Origin: Apiospora phragmitis
Taxonomy: Eukaryota > Ascomycota > Sordariomycetes > Amphisphaeriales > Apiosporaceae
Direction of reading: 5' to 3'
Assembly: GCA_038363925.1 (NCBI GenBank)
Contig: JAQQWL010000002.1
Coordinates: 1,426,001 to 1,490,000, forward strand
DNA length: 64,000 bases
Of this stretch, positions 36,479 through 49,575 are shown piece by piece. The notes below the pieces were generated by a model. It had not been told where the DNA came from. It made no database searches and worked only from the letters and a program-made list of their open reading frames with translations. Every line of letters starts with the position of its first letter. Within the stretch, counting starts at the first letter, position 1. A program made the position numbers and the translations under genes.

Positions 36479-38784
36479 TTACAGCATCATGCTCCTCCTC
36501 CGCGTGGACGACCTGTCCCTGCTCGACACAGTACTATCTGCATCTGCTGACGAGATGCTGGACAGACTGTTGGAACTATCCCCGTCAATATTCTCTGAGT
36601 CTATCATCTTCGTCGTCTTTGGTGCCATCATGGAGGCCCTCTTCCTTGAGCTGTTGCCTCGAGGTTTGGCATCACTCTCTTCGCTGTTCATAGAAGATTT
36701 CCCGTGCCTGGGCTTCGGAGACTTTCTGCCTCCCTCAAGCGTCGAGTGCTTCGGGTCTGTACGTGGCGAGCTTTCGGGGGAAATCGTAGACATCGCCGCC
36801 ATCATTGTCTTCCGAATCCACCTTGGCAATATCGGCTTCCCGTGCTGCCATCGAGGTACGCTTTTTTCTGTCCGTGACCACGCTCATTGGCAGCTCAGCA
36901 GAAGGTGGCGATCGACTTATCTTCTGTGCCAGAGGGCTGGCAGCAATATCTGAACCAGCAGACGATTTTACGGCAGATGGCAACTCCTTCCATAGCTGCG
37001 ACTTCTCCTCTGACTTGATTGACGAGAAGTCGCCACTTTGTTTCGACTGACTGGTTCGGCGTATCGCCCTGCCCTCGCCTGCTACAGCATCGAGTAGCTG
37101 TTTTGAGGGACGGCGCATCTTGTCCCTGAGATTCGGCTCTGCGTAGCTAACTGCGGTCCTATTCCTACGACTCGGCCGGCTGGTCTCGCCATCGTTTGAT
37201 ATTTCTGTCGGAGGGGGTGTGTCTCTCAGGCTCTCTCTGGGTGCTACTGGCGGTTCGGGCGAACTAGGGGCAAAAAGGTCTGGCTCGGCGGACATAGTTT
37301 CAGGCGCAACATAAATGGTGGTAACAACTGGGGCAGCTGGCAGCTCCTCCGGTGCACTGATTTTGATGGGAGTCGGAACTTGAGGCTGGGCATCCTCTGG
37401 CTTCTTCTTCGACTTCACTCGCTCCTTGCCATGTTCCTCACGCTTTGTACTCGATTTCGCCTTTCCCATGTCACCCGACAACCCCAGCTTTGTCGATTTC
37501 GTCGGTGAGTTGACAGGCTCGTTGGCATTTCGGGCGCCCAAAGGTTTCCTAGTTGCTGTGATGGCCGCAGGATTTGCCGGTGTGCACTGTACATCTCTCC
37601 TCACAGGAGGTAGACTCTTGACTGGCCGGTTCGTAACGCCATCCTTCGTGTGCGACTTGACAGGCTGTGCTTTGGTCGCCTTGGCCACGTCTCCTCCTTT
37701 CTTAGTGTACTGCACATTCTCCTTCTCGTCTTCATCACTCGCCTTCCTCTTCAAACCGGCCTTAACAGTCTGGGAAGCTGGCTGCGGTTCGGGAGTCGGC
37801 GTAGGCTTCATTGTCTTCGGTTCCAGCTTCTTGGTAGGCGGTGCTAGCTCGACGTTCACATCGGCCTGCGCCGGATCGGACTTGACCGTTTCTTCTCTCC
37901 CCATTAGAGATACTTGGGCTTCCTCGGCCCTTTTCTATGCTTTCAAGAGTCTGGACCTTTTTCACTGCTATCGCTTGCACCTCGACCAAATTCTCCCTGG
38001 CCGGTGCTGAAGGCGAATCTTCCAAAGCGTACAGATTTCGAATAGCTGAAGGCGATTTGGTTGGGAGATCAATCTTAACTGGGTCTTCGTCGACAAAACG
38101 AGATACTGGTGGAGGACCAAGGTCTGGCGAATCGTTGGTCTCTGCAGCCTCTTCACATAGGGCCATGATTTCCTCTCGGCTGGGAGCCATTAGCATGGGA
38201 ATACTGCTGTCAAAACAATGAAAATCTCTTACTTGAGTGTTTCTCGGGGGCAAGATTTATTTTCCCAGAGCGGCGGAAGTCTGCCTTCTTGCTGCGCTGC
38301 GAATTCCATCTCTCCGTCTGTCCGGCGCCTCCAGCGTGGCGAGCTACCTATTCCAATGCTAGAACGGGTCTTCGCCCTCTTTGGAAGCCTTGGCGGTTGG
38401 TGCCTCGCAATAGGCTCGTGGCCCAGACTCGCGAGCATAGAGCCCCATTCCAGCAGTTGTGCTTCCATCTTTTCTTTGATCTCCATTGCGTGGTCGGCTA
38501 TGCGTTGTGCTCGGCTCTCGGACAATTCTGTCTCCAACCGCAAGATTTGGCCGCGAAGATTGAGATTCTCTGATAGCATGCGGGCACACTCATTTTCCAA
38601 GCCTCGTATGCGCAATGACTGTGTGGAGTTGATTCTGGCTATATCTCGGTTCTGGCGGAGGAATCTTCTTCTGACTGTAAACATAGGCTGGTCAGTATGT
38701 TTGAAAGTGGACTGTAAGGTTGTAAGGTTGCGTACGTGTTTCTAGGCTCTCCGTAGCCATGATCGGCTCGTTCAGTCGCGCCAT
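36479..38784 (-). CDS. SGO1: Shugoshin, two single-base frameshifts
   Basis: Shugoshin protects centromeric cohesin by recruiting PP2A and senses kinetochore tension. Exons on minus: 38784-38736, 38674-38233 and 38179-36479. The second intron (53 nt) uses a CTAAT branch site and joins RETL to NREEIMALCEEA. An N-terminal coiled coil (about 17-75) contains RRRFLRQNRDIARINSTQSL, the conserved PP2A/homodimer helix. The C-terminal basic SGO motif is RPSRRNRTAVSYAEPNLRDK followed by MRRP, which binds phosphorylated H2A. Between them lies a long low-complexity Lys/Pro/Ser region. An extra G at 37928-37930 and an extra C at 36776-36780 shift the frame; removing both gives 2190 nt, 729 residues ending SSTRRRSMML. 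Confidence 0.9.
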
Positions 38785-39833
38785 GGCAATAATTCGAGCC
38801 CGCAACAGCAGCCTTTGAAAAAGAGTTGTGACAATTGGGGGTCGAGGAGACGTCCTTGTAATATAACTATTGGCGTTAGGTCATTCGTTGTCAAATTGAG
38901 ACTCTATGATGGAAAGAGTAGTTGATGGCAACAAAATGTCATCCAAAATTAGATATGTGCATAGTGGTGGTTGGGAAGATTGAAAGTTTTCCAAGGTTGT
39001 GAGCAAGAAGGGCGGAAGCTCGAACCAGACGAGGAAAGAGTAATCTCGGGTTGTAAACACACTTCCTAAAGCAGTTTGGTGCCAGGGCCCGCTGTGGGGG
39101 GTTTTAGGCCTTTCGGCTGGGTCCTTGTCAACAGCTGCCGTGACACATGCTTGAGCCTCGAGCACGCCCGCGTCATGACACGCCAAATTGCTGGCTGCTT
39201 TGCCGGTGCATGTGCTGTGCGTCGAATTACTTGCTGAAGATACTACTACGTACATAACTAAAGGAGACTTCGGTTAAGTTCATGCATCGCTTGGTATGTG
39301 GCTGTTCTTCTTCGAAAAACTTAGAGGTGTAGCAAGGAAGAAGCCCCTTAGAGCTGATGGATTCGGGCTTACTCCTGCATGGGTGAGTGACCGTGAAAAC
39401 AAAAATATGGGCTGTCGAGTCTCTCAGGGGATCATATCAACATCGAATGCCGGGTAGCATAACCTACATCGAACGTTCGTCGGCAGAAAGCATCTCCAGG
39501 CATACTCAATTACCCATTTCTAACAAATTACCTATGCACTCTTGTTGAGGTAAGGATGACTCACTTATCCTTCCCTCCTATGATCAGTCCCAAAATCCCT
39601 GAAGCCATATCCAGGTCTGGATATGACATGCATGTGTGCCTAGCGTTCGTTCGTTCGCGTGGTTCGTTACCGAACAAGCTTGGCGTTACCACCTCAGTTA
39701 CCCAACTTTCAGCCCCGCCTGCCACTTGAGCCGGCAAGCGGTCGCGGTCTTGGATCACATATTGATTTGGTTGATTTTAGCCTTCCCACAACGTCCAATT
39801 CGGTCACATATCAACAGCAAAGGGCCAGCAACT
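38785..39833. other. Divergent promoter region between SGO1 and DAD2
   Basis: About 1.05 kb lies between two divergent chromosome-segregation genes. Frames at 38881-39255 (-) and 39561-39758 (-) have no recognisable product. Confidence 0.65.
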
Positions 39834-40391
39834 ATGGCCTTCGCTACGCGCTCCCTCTCAGGCCACCTGCGCCAAGGGTCTACCTCTAGCAACCTCAATG
39901 CGCAGTCGACGGGCCAGTCGGCTGCTCTGCTGGCCCGTATCAATGAGAAGAAGGCCGAGTTGGAAAACCTGAAAGAGCTTCGGGAGCTGAGCGCAGCAGT
40001 CGCCAACGAGATGGAAGCTCTGGAACAGAAGCTGTCAACCTTGTCCGACGGGACTGAAGGTAGGTCTTGCCCCAATCACCATCATGGCCCCATGAATGCG
40101 ATCTAAAGTTTGGCGGCAGCTATTGCGACGGTTCTGAACAACTGGCATAACGTCCTACGTGCTATCAACATGGCTTCTGGTAAGGGACGACCCTACTCCT
40201 CCGTGATGGCAAGCAACTAATCTGCTTTGGTCCTTCTAGCCAAAATCCCGAAACCCCGCGAAGACAAAGAGACAACCAGCGATGGAGAAACTACCCCCTT
40301 ACCGCAGACGTTGGTCCGCATTCCCACAGAACATGCGCCAACACTACAGGCGGCGACCGAGGGACTCGAAGGCCCGTCACAAACCGAATGA
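39834..40391 (+). CDS. DAD2: DASH complex subunit Dad2
   Basis: Dad2 is a subunit of the fungal DASH/Dam1 ring that couples kinetochores to spindle microtubules. Three exons (39834-40059, 40120-40179, 40240-40391) give 438 nt and 145 residues, without frameshift. The diagnostic part is the helix AALLARINEKKAELENLKEL, then RELSAAVANEMEALEQKLSTL and, after the first intron, AIATVLNNWHNVLRAINMAS. A disordered tail ends with TLVRIPTEHAPTLQ, also typical of filamentous-fungal Dad2. The longer frame upstream of 39834 is not part of the gene. Confidence 0.93.
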
Positions 40392-41839
40392 GATGGGCGA
40401 TAATATCGCATTCTTCGAAAAAACATAAATGCAGAGCCGAGTTGCGATCAACGCTTGCCATACCTGCGTTGTGAAGGTGGTCTTCAACGCCGATGTCCCT
40501 TCCTGGCAGTGAAAGTGGCCACTCGAAAGGGCTCTGCTTGCCAAGTATCGATACATTATGCGACACCACCACAAGGATTCATCTGGCACCATAGTCAGTA
40601 CTAACAGGGTGCTTATCCCCAAAGATGACCGCCAGAAGATCGATTTGTTATGCTATGATTGGTATATGGCGCAGACATCGCATATCTCTCGGTATTGCCG
40701 CCAGTAATAGTATACTATGCTATGACGCTAGGCTGTATATATCTACATTCTGCCAGGATTGGTTGATGTGTATACCTCATATTACTCATTCAATTTTGTT
40801 GACGGCATTATTGATGCAAGTCTGAGCGGTCGCATGTCAGCCTACTGGCCGAGTTCTGCGGGCTCCTAACGGAAGCCTCCTTAATGGCCGATCCAGAGTG
40901 CGGGGAAATCTCCTTGAGGCGTTGAATTAGTTGAAACACTGGATACATTGATTCTCACGCAGCAACTCTCATTCTCACAGTGAAGAACATAAAAGCAAGT
41001 TTAAGCAATAATGCGCAACTGGCGGCTTGATAGCGACTTGAAGAATTGTCAAGCTGGCCTGTACGTTGCGTTGTCAATTTGGCTTCGTCAAGAGTGGGAG
41101 TGCGGTTTCTGGTTTTCTTCTTCCGCAGACCAAGGACGGATGCATGCTCAGCCAATCCAAGAGGGGAGAGGGAGGCGGCGCGTCTTTGCAAACGCGTGTT
41201 AGTCAGCGGTTGCTACGGGGGAGCTCAAGCAGGAGAGCTATCCTTGACGCCTCTGTTAATGCTCGGATGGAAGCACGGCCTGCGAGGGGAAGGAGGGAAG
41301 TACATTTTTGGCAAGACATCAAAACAATATATCGGGTGCAAGCAAAGTAAGCAAGCACAGCCAACCAGAAACGACGATGAATCCAAATAACAGTAATACA
41401 AGAAGCAACGAGTGTTATTTACCCCCGATGCCCCCCATGTCGTATTTGGTCCATCTCCCATCAGACTACAACATTTCCAGACCTTGCTGCAACTCCTCCA
41501 ACCAACAATATCAAGAGACTATTTTGACCAGCATCCATCCTCATATCCTCATAGCATCCGCATTACAGATGAATACGGAGTATTGCCTTGCCCATTCAAT
41601 AGTTCCCAAGACTCGCTCTACGCAAGGGACCTTCACATTAGACAAGCAAGCCATTTGAATCGCACAACGGCTACCCCCACCACGCTTTTCTGTCGATTCA
41701 CGGTTCGCCGTCCAAGCCGTGCTGAGATCCGACTTATCATCGTCTCATTTAAACCCTTGCACCTTTGTTCCTCCTCTAAGCCGTATTGGTCGACATCGAC
41801 TGTTGCTTGACCTGTGCCCCCCTTTAGATCCCTGTTAGC
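40392..41839. other. Intergenic region, no supported gene
   Basis: About 1.45 kb separates DAD2 from the coiled-coil gene. Overlapping short frames at 41046-41390 and 41412-41810 have no recognisable product. It probably holds a 3' UTR, promoter and 5' leader. Confidence 0.6.
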
Positions 41840-44058
41840 ATGGTCTCTATTCAAAGACCCGCCATGGCCCCGATTGCATTAACTGGAGGTCGTTTCGACA
41901 TCTTCAACGACTCAAGTACAGACGACGACACCTCGACTTCCACGGTTGACGGCGCCAATGTAGGACTTCTGAGCCAGAATCATACTTTGCCTCTACGGCC
42001 AATCTCAGTGTCGGATGCGCAGAACAGACAGTTCAAGTCACCCACTCGTGTCGAGTCACTAGCTGCTGAACTCAAGAGGCTCCATCTAGGAAACTCGCCT
42101 GAGCTATATCAATACAAGGGACGGCCTATTAATCAGGTCAACCTCAAGGGACAGCCCTTGTCCCGACCACCAATCAGGCGCGATACATTTGAACGACTCG
42201 AGACAGTCCTGGAGGTCGAGCAACGCGATCCACCAGAGTCCGACGCTGCTAGTGTCTCAGCCGGAACTCAACACTACATCGAGCTCCCAGGTATGAAGAC
42301 CTGCCTACTCCTTTCCTTTGAGTATTTGGTTAACCTTCTGTATTGACATTGCCTCATCACAGCTCATCAATTCTCAAAACATCCGCTCGCCTTGGCTGCA
42401 CGCAAGCTGATCTCAGTCGAAGAACAATTCGCCAAACATCGCAAGGGAAACTTTGAGTGGGTACTGACGGTCAAAGTCCCAGTAAACCCCGTATCCCCAG
42501 ACGACTCAGTCAAGAGTGATTCTTCGAAGCACTCAAGAGTGCGAAGCCTCCATTTTGGGTGTAATCTTCTGCCGTCCGCCCGACAGACTGAGAAGGTCGA
42601 GTCTGAGAAGAAGTTTCACCAGCATACGTTCACTCTTCTAGTGGCACCTCTAGAAGGTGATCAAGAGCCGATAACCGCTACTCCCCAGAAAGTGTCACAG
42701 TCACCGATGGCAATGGCAATGGGTGCTCGACCTGCGGTGCAAGGCATGCCAGTGAAAGCTGCCCAACATGTACCTGAAGTTAGAATCGAGGAAGTTTCAC
42801 CGCCATCTGGCAGCCCATCTAACAGCAAGCGAGGGAGGGCCAGCGTCGCTTCTGTGAGAGTGCCATCCGACTCCCCAGCTCGAATCGAAGATTCGGTCGC
42901 GGCCTCGACCTGCTCGAGGACGAATTGGAGGCATTTGATCAAGCTGCCCACATTGAAAAGATAGTCTCCCCATCTCAGACAAGTCACCAAAATCGTCTAT
43001 GCAATCGCTCTCCGCAGCTGCCCACCATACTCCTGGCGCGGCTTCGAAGGTGGATCGTTCTAGTCCAAGACCAGCATCATCAGCAACACACCGGCTCAAG
43101 TCAGCTGAGCCGCGAAGGTCCCCAAGCACACGGAGGTCAGCATCGATGATTTACTTGGACTCTCCCAAGTTAAAGGAGGAAGATAAACCATTGGTACAAG
43201 CCCCGCCCAAGAAGTCGACTAGCAAAGGCCTGGCGAGCCTGCAGCCGCCGAAGTCGCCGGTCAAGTCAAACAAAGCACCTACCATGCCTGCCTTTGAGCT
43301 TCCAGGCGAGGCTGTTGCCCGGCGTCTCAAGGAGAAGCGAGAGGCACGTCTATCAATGAAAGCCACGGCGGAGCAACCTGCTGCACCTGCTTCAAGTACC
43401 ATCCGACGGACGAAGTCTGCCAGGGCACCAACCGTACCCAAGTTTGAGTTACCAGGCGAGGCAATTTCTCGTCGCAAACGGGAAGAGCGAGAGGCGCGGC
43501 TCAAGGCCCAAGTTGAAGAAGAACGCAAACGCCGCGAGTTCAAAGCGAGGCCCAATCGAAGCGGCACAATGCCGGCCAGTATCCCACGCGGGACGATTAC
43601 TAGCCGTGCCCGTCAAAGGGAGCTCTCGAGGAGAACGTGGGCAAGTCACCAACGCCGAGCCCTAATAAACGGGCAACTTGGGCTCCTGGATCTGGGAGCC
43701 ATTGTCCCACGTAAACAACCAGTCCCAGCCTCGAGGTCGTCACCTTACAACAGAGGCATCAACTACCACCCCACCTGTCCGTCGGGCTACGTCAAGTTCG
43801 ACGACTAGCCTTGGAAGCAAGCGGAGCTCTGTGTCGATCGAGGAAGTGCAGCAACAGCGCCTCCGAGGTAAGGATATCTATCAGCGGGACAATTCGTACT
43901 CGCAGGATCGGGAAAAGGAAAGACGCGAGCGCGAAGCTATGGCCCGCCTTGCGAGAGAGCAGGCAGCCGAGCAATCACGTCTTCGAAGTCGCGAGTGGGC
44001 TGAGAAGCAGAAGCGCAAGCGGATGACGGTAGGCTCCGTGAGAGATCTCATAACTTGA
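41840..44058 (+). CDS. Charged coiled-coil protein with repeated FELPGEA motif, at least three frameshifts
   Basis: Two exons (41840-42290, 42363-44058) are joined at PAHQFSKHPLALAARKLISVEE. No named family is certain. Visible features: an N-terminal Asp/Ser/Thr-rich segment, a middle domain with FAKHRKGNFEWVLTVKVPV, and two copies of a motif, PTMPAFELPGEAVARRLKEK and PTVPKFELPGEAISRRKREE, each followed by EAR-L and basic helix. A long charged coiled coil lies near the C-terminus (RREREAMARLAREQAAEQSR then SREWAEKQKRKR). The F-x-LPGEA plus basic helix pattern faintly recalls TPX2-type microtubule motifs; this is only a guess. Frames change near 42901-42904 (missing base), 42956-42959 (missing A) and between 43610 and 43800 (one extra or two missing). 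Corrected size is about 715 residues. ATG 41864 is an alternative start. Confidence 0.7.
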
Positions 44059-47000
44059 AGCGCAAATAAAAAACCGAGTGGGTTTCGATTGCAACCGTTA
44101 CAAGACTAACAATAGAGCGCTGTTTCGTCGAAAGGGAGAAAATGCCTGGGACGGCAACCGGCAGTTGAGGAGTCGGGCAGTGGGGCCGGGCGTGGATTCA
44201 TTGTACAAAAGGGTTTATTTTACATTTGCTTCCGAGGGTTTTCAGCGCCGAGTTTCGGCGTTCTATAGAGTATGACGCTGTCTTCTGGCATCATGTGTGG
44301 GCTGGGTATCGTCAGGAGTTTACCTACTTGCTTTTCTGGACCCCTCTCTCCAAACGGGGCGGGGCGAGGCGTTTCATTGTATTCTACCACACGTTTTGAA
44401 CGGAAGGGTCGCTCATACTTTTATCCAATTGAAACAATCAATTGTATTCAAACCTGCGTGTAGGACCTATAAGCGTAAGGTCCACGTGGGAGTCTTCGGT
44501 CTTGTTGGTTTGTTGTACAATGTCAGGGCGCACAAGAATCCTCGGGTGTGTTGAAGGAGTGTTTTGGGTCCCTATTTTTGATCCGGTCGCCGAAGCAGTG
44601 CCTCCGTTATATGCACGATTCTATTTTCACCTAGGTAGTGGTGGCTTGATGGATCTCAGATTGACTGACGTATTGAATTTGCATTGGTCCATTTTTTGGA
44701 GGCGTGAGAGCAATGCTCTACTAACGGCAAAACACATCGTTGAAATACGAGCAATCCAAGCTGGTTTGATAATTTGGCTCATACTCGTTCATGGCCCCTA
44801 CAGATATGACTTCACCTTCATATAATTAGGCTAAAATAGCACCTTTCCGAGCGTCTCGCAATACTTGCTCAACCAGGTGCGGCTCGAATGCTAAGCTTTC
44901 TGGCCAGAGCTTTGGAAGCGAGACGATCAGCATGTACGGGATGATCAGTCATCTCGCTGCCGTATCCGGGTGGCCCCGGGGGGCCTCCTTCTGCCTCGCT
45001 TTTTTCCTCTTGTACGTCGTCGTAGGACTCGAAATGAGCTCAATGATGTGCGGTGATCTTCATGCTGCTGCTGTGGCAGTTGATCCTGGCTGACCTCCCT
45101 TTCTTAGGTTTCAGGCCCCAACGTACGTGCTAATGATTGACGGTGAAGCCGCTTATTGCAGAGGAGGCTTGGTAGGCTTGTTGGCTTGCTTGCTCTGCCA
45201 GTGCTGCTTGCTTACCCTCCCCAAATCTTGGACCCTTCCTTTGGGGGCTATGCGGCTAGACTGCTCGAGGGGACAGGGGAGGGGGGGAGTCATGTACCCT
45301 AGTAAGTAACAGGGATGGATGCGCCCGTCATTGAGATGTTCCTCCGGGTGGCTTTCGCTCACGATTATGTTTCTATGATGCGATTCGACCGGCTGACAAC
45401 CACCACGCGAAAAGACACTGATGTGTATAAGCTCAACAAAATAGATGCATTCGACATTGTTGATGAGATTGGTGGAATACATCAGCAGCCATGCATGCTG
45501 ACTGGGCTGAGTGAGTGACTTGTTCAGGATCAGGATGGGAGAGCGCGAAAAGATGGGATGAGTCTAGAAATGCTTGGCAGGTACTGGGCAGCGAACCCTG
45601 CTAGTCTTGGCACTGACAGCCAATGGAAAAGTTTCGATTGATTAACTGGCGGATCTTCGACATGTATTTCTTATTATTTTCCCAGGGTTCGGCCATTTCC
45701 ATCTCTTGGAGCAGAGAGAGAGAAGCTTATCATTGATGAGCGGCTCAGCGGCACTGCCACCAGCCAACCAACAACAACAACCTGCCTGCCCCCTTTCCTC
45801 TCTCTGCACAGCGTCAAGGCCTTGAGTTGAGGGGGCCAACGCGAGTGCGAGAGAAACAGAGGCGGGCGCCATCTCTGCCTGATAATGATCTACAGGGGAG
45901 ATTCGGCCAGTTGGCTGTATTCAAGACTAGCAACAGACAATATCGAATGTTTGTTTGTCGAGTAACACGACACACGGTGAGCAGAGCAAACCATGGACGC
46001 TCCCGTCGACAGGATGGATGAATGCAACGACGAAAGGACAAGTCAGCCAGTAGCGTAGAGCTTAAACGACATGCAACCTGGACTTTGCTGGCGTTCGACC
46101 TGTCGACTGTCTGTCTGGCTCCCAAGGGAACCCAAGTGCCGCGTCCACCGTTGGGTTAAACTATGCCAAGCCGTATAGCCGGGTTCGTCAGGACCCGTGG
46201 ACTCCTGGACGCTGCACTATTTGACATGATGTATGAATGTATCATAGTATGTGGAATTAGGTCACGAAGCTGAGCTCCTAGGCTCGTATTCCTTTGTAAT
46301 TGCTACCTACTAGTCTTTCCCTCGAGTCCCGACCTGGATTGGGCGCCCGAAACGGCCGACAGACGACAGCACTAATAGGGATCCATTCTCTGTCTTCCCC
46401 TCCTCCTCCTCCTGCCTGCGTCCTCCACTTACAGCGGTCTTGTCGAGTTCTTTTTTGGGTCCATGATCGGCTCGGTGTATGTATTTTGTCTACTTGAAGC
46501 CTGACCCACGTCGTACTTCAGCTGCTCGACTATATCTACCGTTCTGGGTCGCTCGTTGGCAGGCTAATACATGCATGCGGTTCACAGCGTCACCACACAC
46601 ATACGCATCTCGAACAGGCATGCATCATGTATAACAAGGGGGCTGTCGCCTAGACCCTGCGGATTTTCTGTTGTTTGGACTTGTTTCATGCCAACCAAAG
46701 AAACCAGACCTCTTATACAAAGGGAACTTCCCTCCTCTGTCCTTGCCGCGGGGCTTCCTTCAATACGAGGCCTTCATTTAGCTGAAAGATAACTTTGTCG
46801 GCACCTCTAGAAAAACAAAGGAAAGGAGAAAATCAATTGACGTTGTTTTGTTCCTTTTTGACCCATATCACCCCAAGGTCCCCTTCCTCCACGGCCCACT
46901 GCGTTGAGTCCCCTTTTTGCCAAGACCAATCTCATCTGCAAACAATACGCTTGACGCCCCAGACACGGTTCAGAAGCAAATCACAGCACCCCAAGCGAAT

Positions 47001-47341
47001 CCCAAAGGCCTGGTAACGTCCACGCCTCAATTCTGTCCGACCTCTTGGCAGTTCCATTGTGAACCACCACCGTCACTCGCTGGCAACCCCACATCAGCAC
47101 CCGAGTGTTTAAGACCATCCGAACGAGGGACAAAGGATTCCCTCTTCTTTTTTTCTTTTCTCACCAACCCACCTTCATGGTGGTTTAATGTTTCCACACT
47201 TGGAACGAAAATTTACCAACTACGCCGCCCCAAGCATGTAAGAAGGATTCAATACGGGTCGCAGTTAAAGCCGACAGCGATAGCAGCAACCGCAGTTTTT
47301 CCGACGTCGAGGGCCACCGGGCCCCGGGCGACAACGACAAC
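44059..47341. other. 3.3-kb gap without a recognisable gene
   Basis: Short frames on both strands (for example 44442-44825, 45814-46125, 46917-47444) show no conserved domain. The last overlaps the start of the carboxylesterase in a different frame. Expected content is a 3' UTR and the esterase promoter and leader. Confidence 0.55.
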
Positions 47342-49575
47342 ATGGCCACCAAAAAGATGCCATGGTGGTCACGCTATTCGGGATATCGACGGGTCTCCAG
47401 CTCGTCGCCGAGCCGCGCCATACGTGCAGCAATCGCGGTCGTGATACTTGGAGGCATTGCGCTCATTGTGTTAATGGTCGCATTGTACGAGACCGGCCAC
47501 CTAACACATACGAATAAAAAGGTAGGAAGATCTCTCTCGCATTACCATGACAATCCCGGGCCGTCGTCCCAAATTCGGGATCTGCTTTGTCGAAAGTTCG
47601 ACTTAGTGTTTCAAAGCCCCAAAGCTTCCTCACCTTGCACCCATTCGCGATGCACCTGTCAGTATCATGTCTCAGCCCTGTCACGTTCATCCGAGAGCTT
47701 GGAAACTTTGTCCCCCTCCTCGTAACCAGCCCTTCAATGGCATATTTCCAGTTGTGCTAACTGTCTCCAAGGAAACTGTAAATGTCCGGACAGATGAAGG
47801 GACATTTATCGGCGAAGTCACACCAACGTCAGACTTATACCCACGGTCAATCCAGGCATTCCGTGGCATCCCTTACGCCCAGTCAACCGCGGGAAAGAAC
47901 CGCTTCCAGCCCCCGCAGGCGCTGACTGGTCGCAAGCCCGATACAGAGTACCGCGCGGTGGATTTCGGGCAAGACTGTCCGCAGAGGAATCCGAGACGCG
48001 ACCAAGATGAAGACTGCCTGAACTTGAACATATACCGGCCACACTACGCCGACGATGGGGCGGCCAAGCAGGAAGACATGGCCAAGATCGGCGGAAATGA
48101 CACCAAGCTCCCCGTGGTCATATACGTGCATGGAGGAGGCTTCGTATCGGGCTCAGCCAAGGAGCGCAACATGGCCAGTTTCGTTAGCTGGTCTGAGATG
48201 CCCATCATCGGCATCAACTTCAATTACAGGCTCGGGGCGCTTGGTTTCCTCCCAAGCGGGCTTACACAGAAATCTGGCTTGATGAACCTGGGGCTCAAGG
48301 ATCAGCAGTTTCTGTTCAATTGGGTACGGAAGAATGTGGCCAGCTTCGGGGGCGACCCTGATAATGTCACGATCATGGGATTGAGTGCTGGTGCCCACTC
48401 GATCGGACACCAGCTGATCTCCTATGCGCCGGCGAATAAATTGACTCAGGACCCGCCTCCGTTCCAAAAGGCTATCATGGAGTCCGGCGGTGCACTAGCG
48501 CGCGCCGTCTTCAACCCCACACATCCACTGCACGAGAAGCAGTTCAAGGAGTTCATCATGAGGTGCGGCCTCGCAGGTGTCCCCGACGATCAGATCTTCA
48601 CCAAGCTTCGGTCTTTGCCGGCTCAAAAGATTGTGGATGCTTCCAATGCTATAGTTGGCAAATATTGGAACACGTTACAATGGCCATTTCAGCCTGCGAT
48701 CGATGGGGCTGGTGGTGTCGTTCCCGATCTGCCCCGCGAATCGTGGGCAAAGGGTAACGTCATGCGGGATTCCTATCCTCACTGGCTTCGATACCAATGA
48801 GGGCGCCATCTTTGTCCCAACACAGGAGTCTAATATCAGCGCCCTGAACAGCTTAATGACCTCGTTGGTACCAGCCTTGAACGAGACTTCGATTAAACTC
48901 ATGGACGAGCTTTACCCCAACGTTAACACGACGGACGGCCGAAGTTTATACGCTCTGGCACTTCCTAAAGGCTTTGGTACACAATTTTGGCGTTTGGACG
49001 ACGCATATGCCCATTACGCATACATTTGCCCTGTGTTACAGCAAGCATCCCTCGCATCCACATCTACACCCAAGGCACCAGTCTACGTGTATCAGTTTGC
49101 AGCCCGGTCGGCAGCGTATGGAGGCTCGGACCACGGAGACGAGGCACCTGTTGTTGCGCACGATATGAGTATTCTTAAACCTTATAAGGGCCTCAACAAG
49201 ACGGCCGATGCCATGAATGCATTCTGGACCCGGTTCACAGCCTTCGGCGACCCGAACCCTGCCTCTGACCTGAACGTCGGGGATGTCAAAGGAAACATGA
49301 CGTGGGCGCCGTTCATGGATCCGTTCTCGCAGTCCGCCGATAAGGGTCAATTCGCATTGTTCGGGGAGGGAAACAACGAGCGCATGGGAACAGTCGGACG
49401 CGGCAACCCAGGCGTGCCCGCTCAGATGACGAGCATGAATGACCGCCAGAAGGCGCAGTGCCAATTCTGGTGGGACAGGGTCATCTACAGCGAAGGCTAC
49501 GGAAACGGCAGCCTTATCCATCCGGCTGGTGTCAAAGCCGATAACAAACCTAGCGGGAAGGCGACGCTGTCATAA
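47342..49575 (+). CDS. Type-B carboxylesterase/lipase, membrane-anchored, one frameshift
   Basis: This alpha/beta hydrolase cleaves carboxylic esters. Exon 1 (47342-47521) codes a short basic cytosolic segment and one transmembrane helix (AIRAAIAVVILGGIALIVLM), so the catalytic domain should face the lumen or outside. After an intron of 250 nt (47522-47771), exon 2 (47772-49575) has the family blocks AFRGIPYAQ, EDCLNLNIYRP, the oxyanion-hole VVIYVHGGGFVSGS, the nucleophile elbow GLSAGAHS and the acid residue in TGFDTNEGAIFVP. The His is in HGDEAPVVAHD. An extra G at 48766-48768 breaks the frame between NVMR and IPILTGFDTNEG; removing it gives 660 residues. The long intron could hide a second intron-exon junction. 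It lies upstream of a phytase-like gene and a P450 on the same strand. Confidence 0.88.

Noticed and set aside
38206..38232. A 26-nt intron in the shugoshin gene
   Set aside because: It is too short to splice. The 53-nt alternative using the same donor has a CTAAT branch site and gives the conserved NREEI junction.
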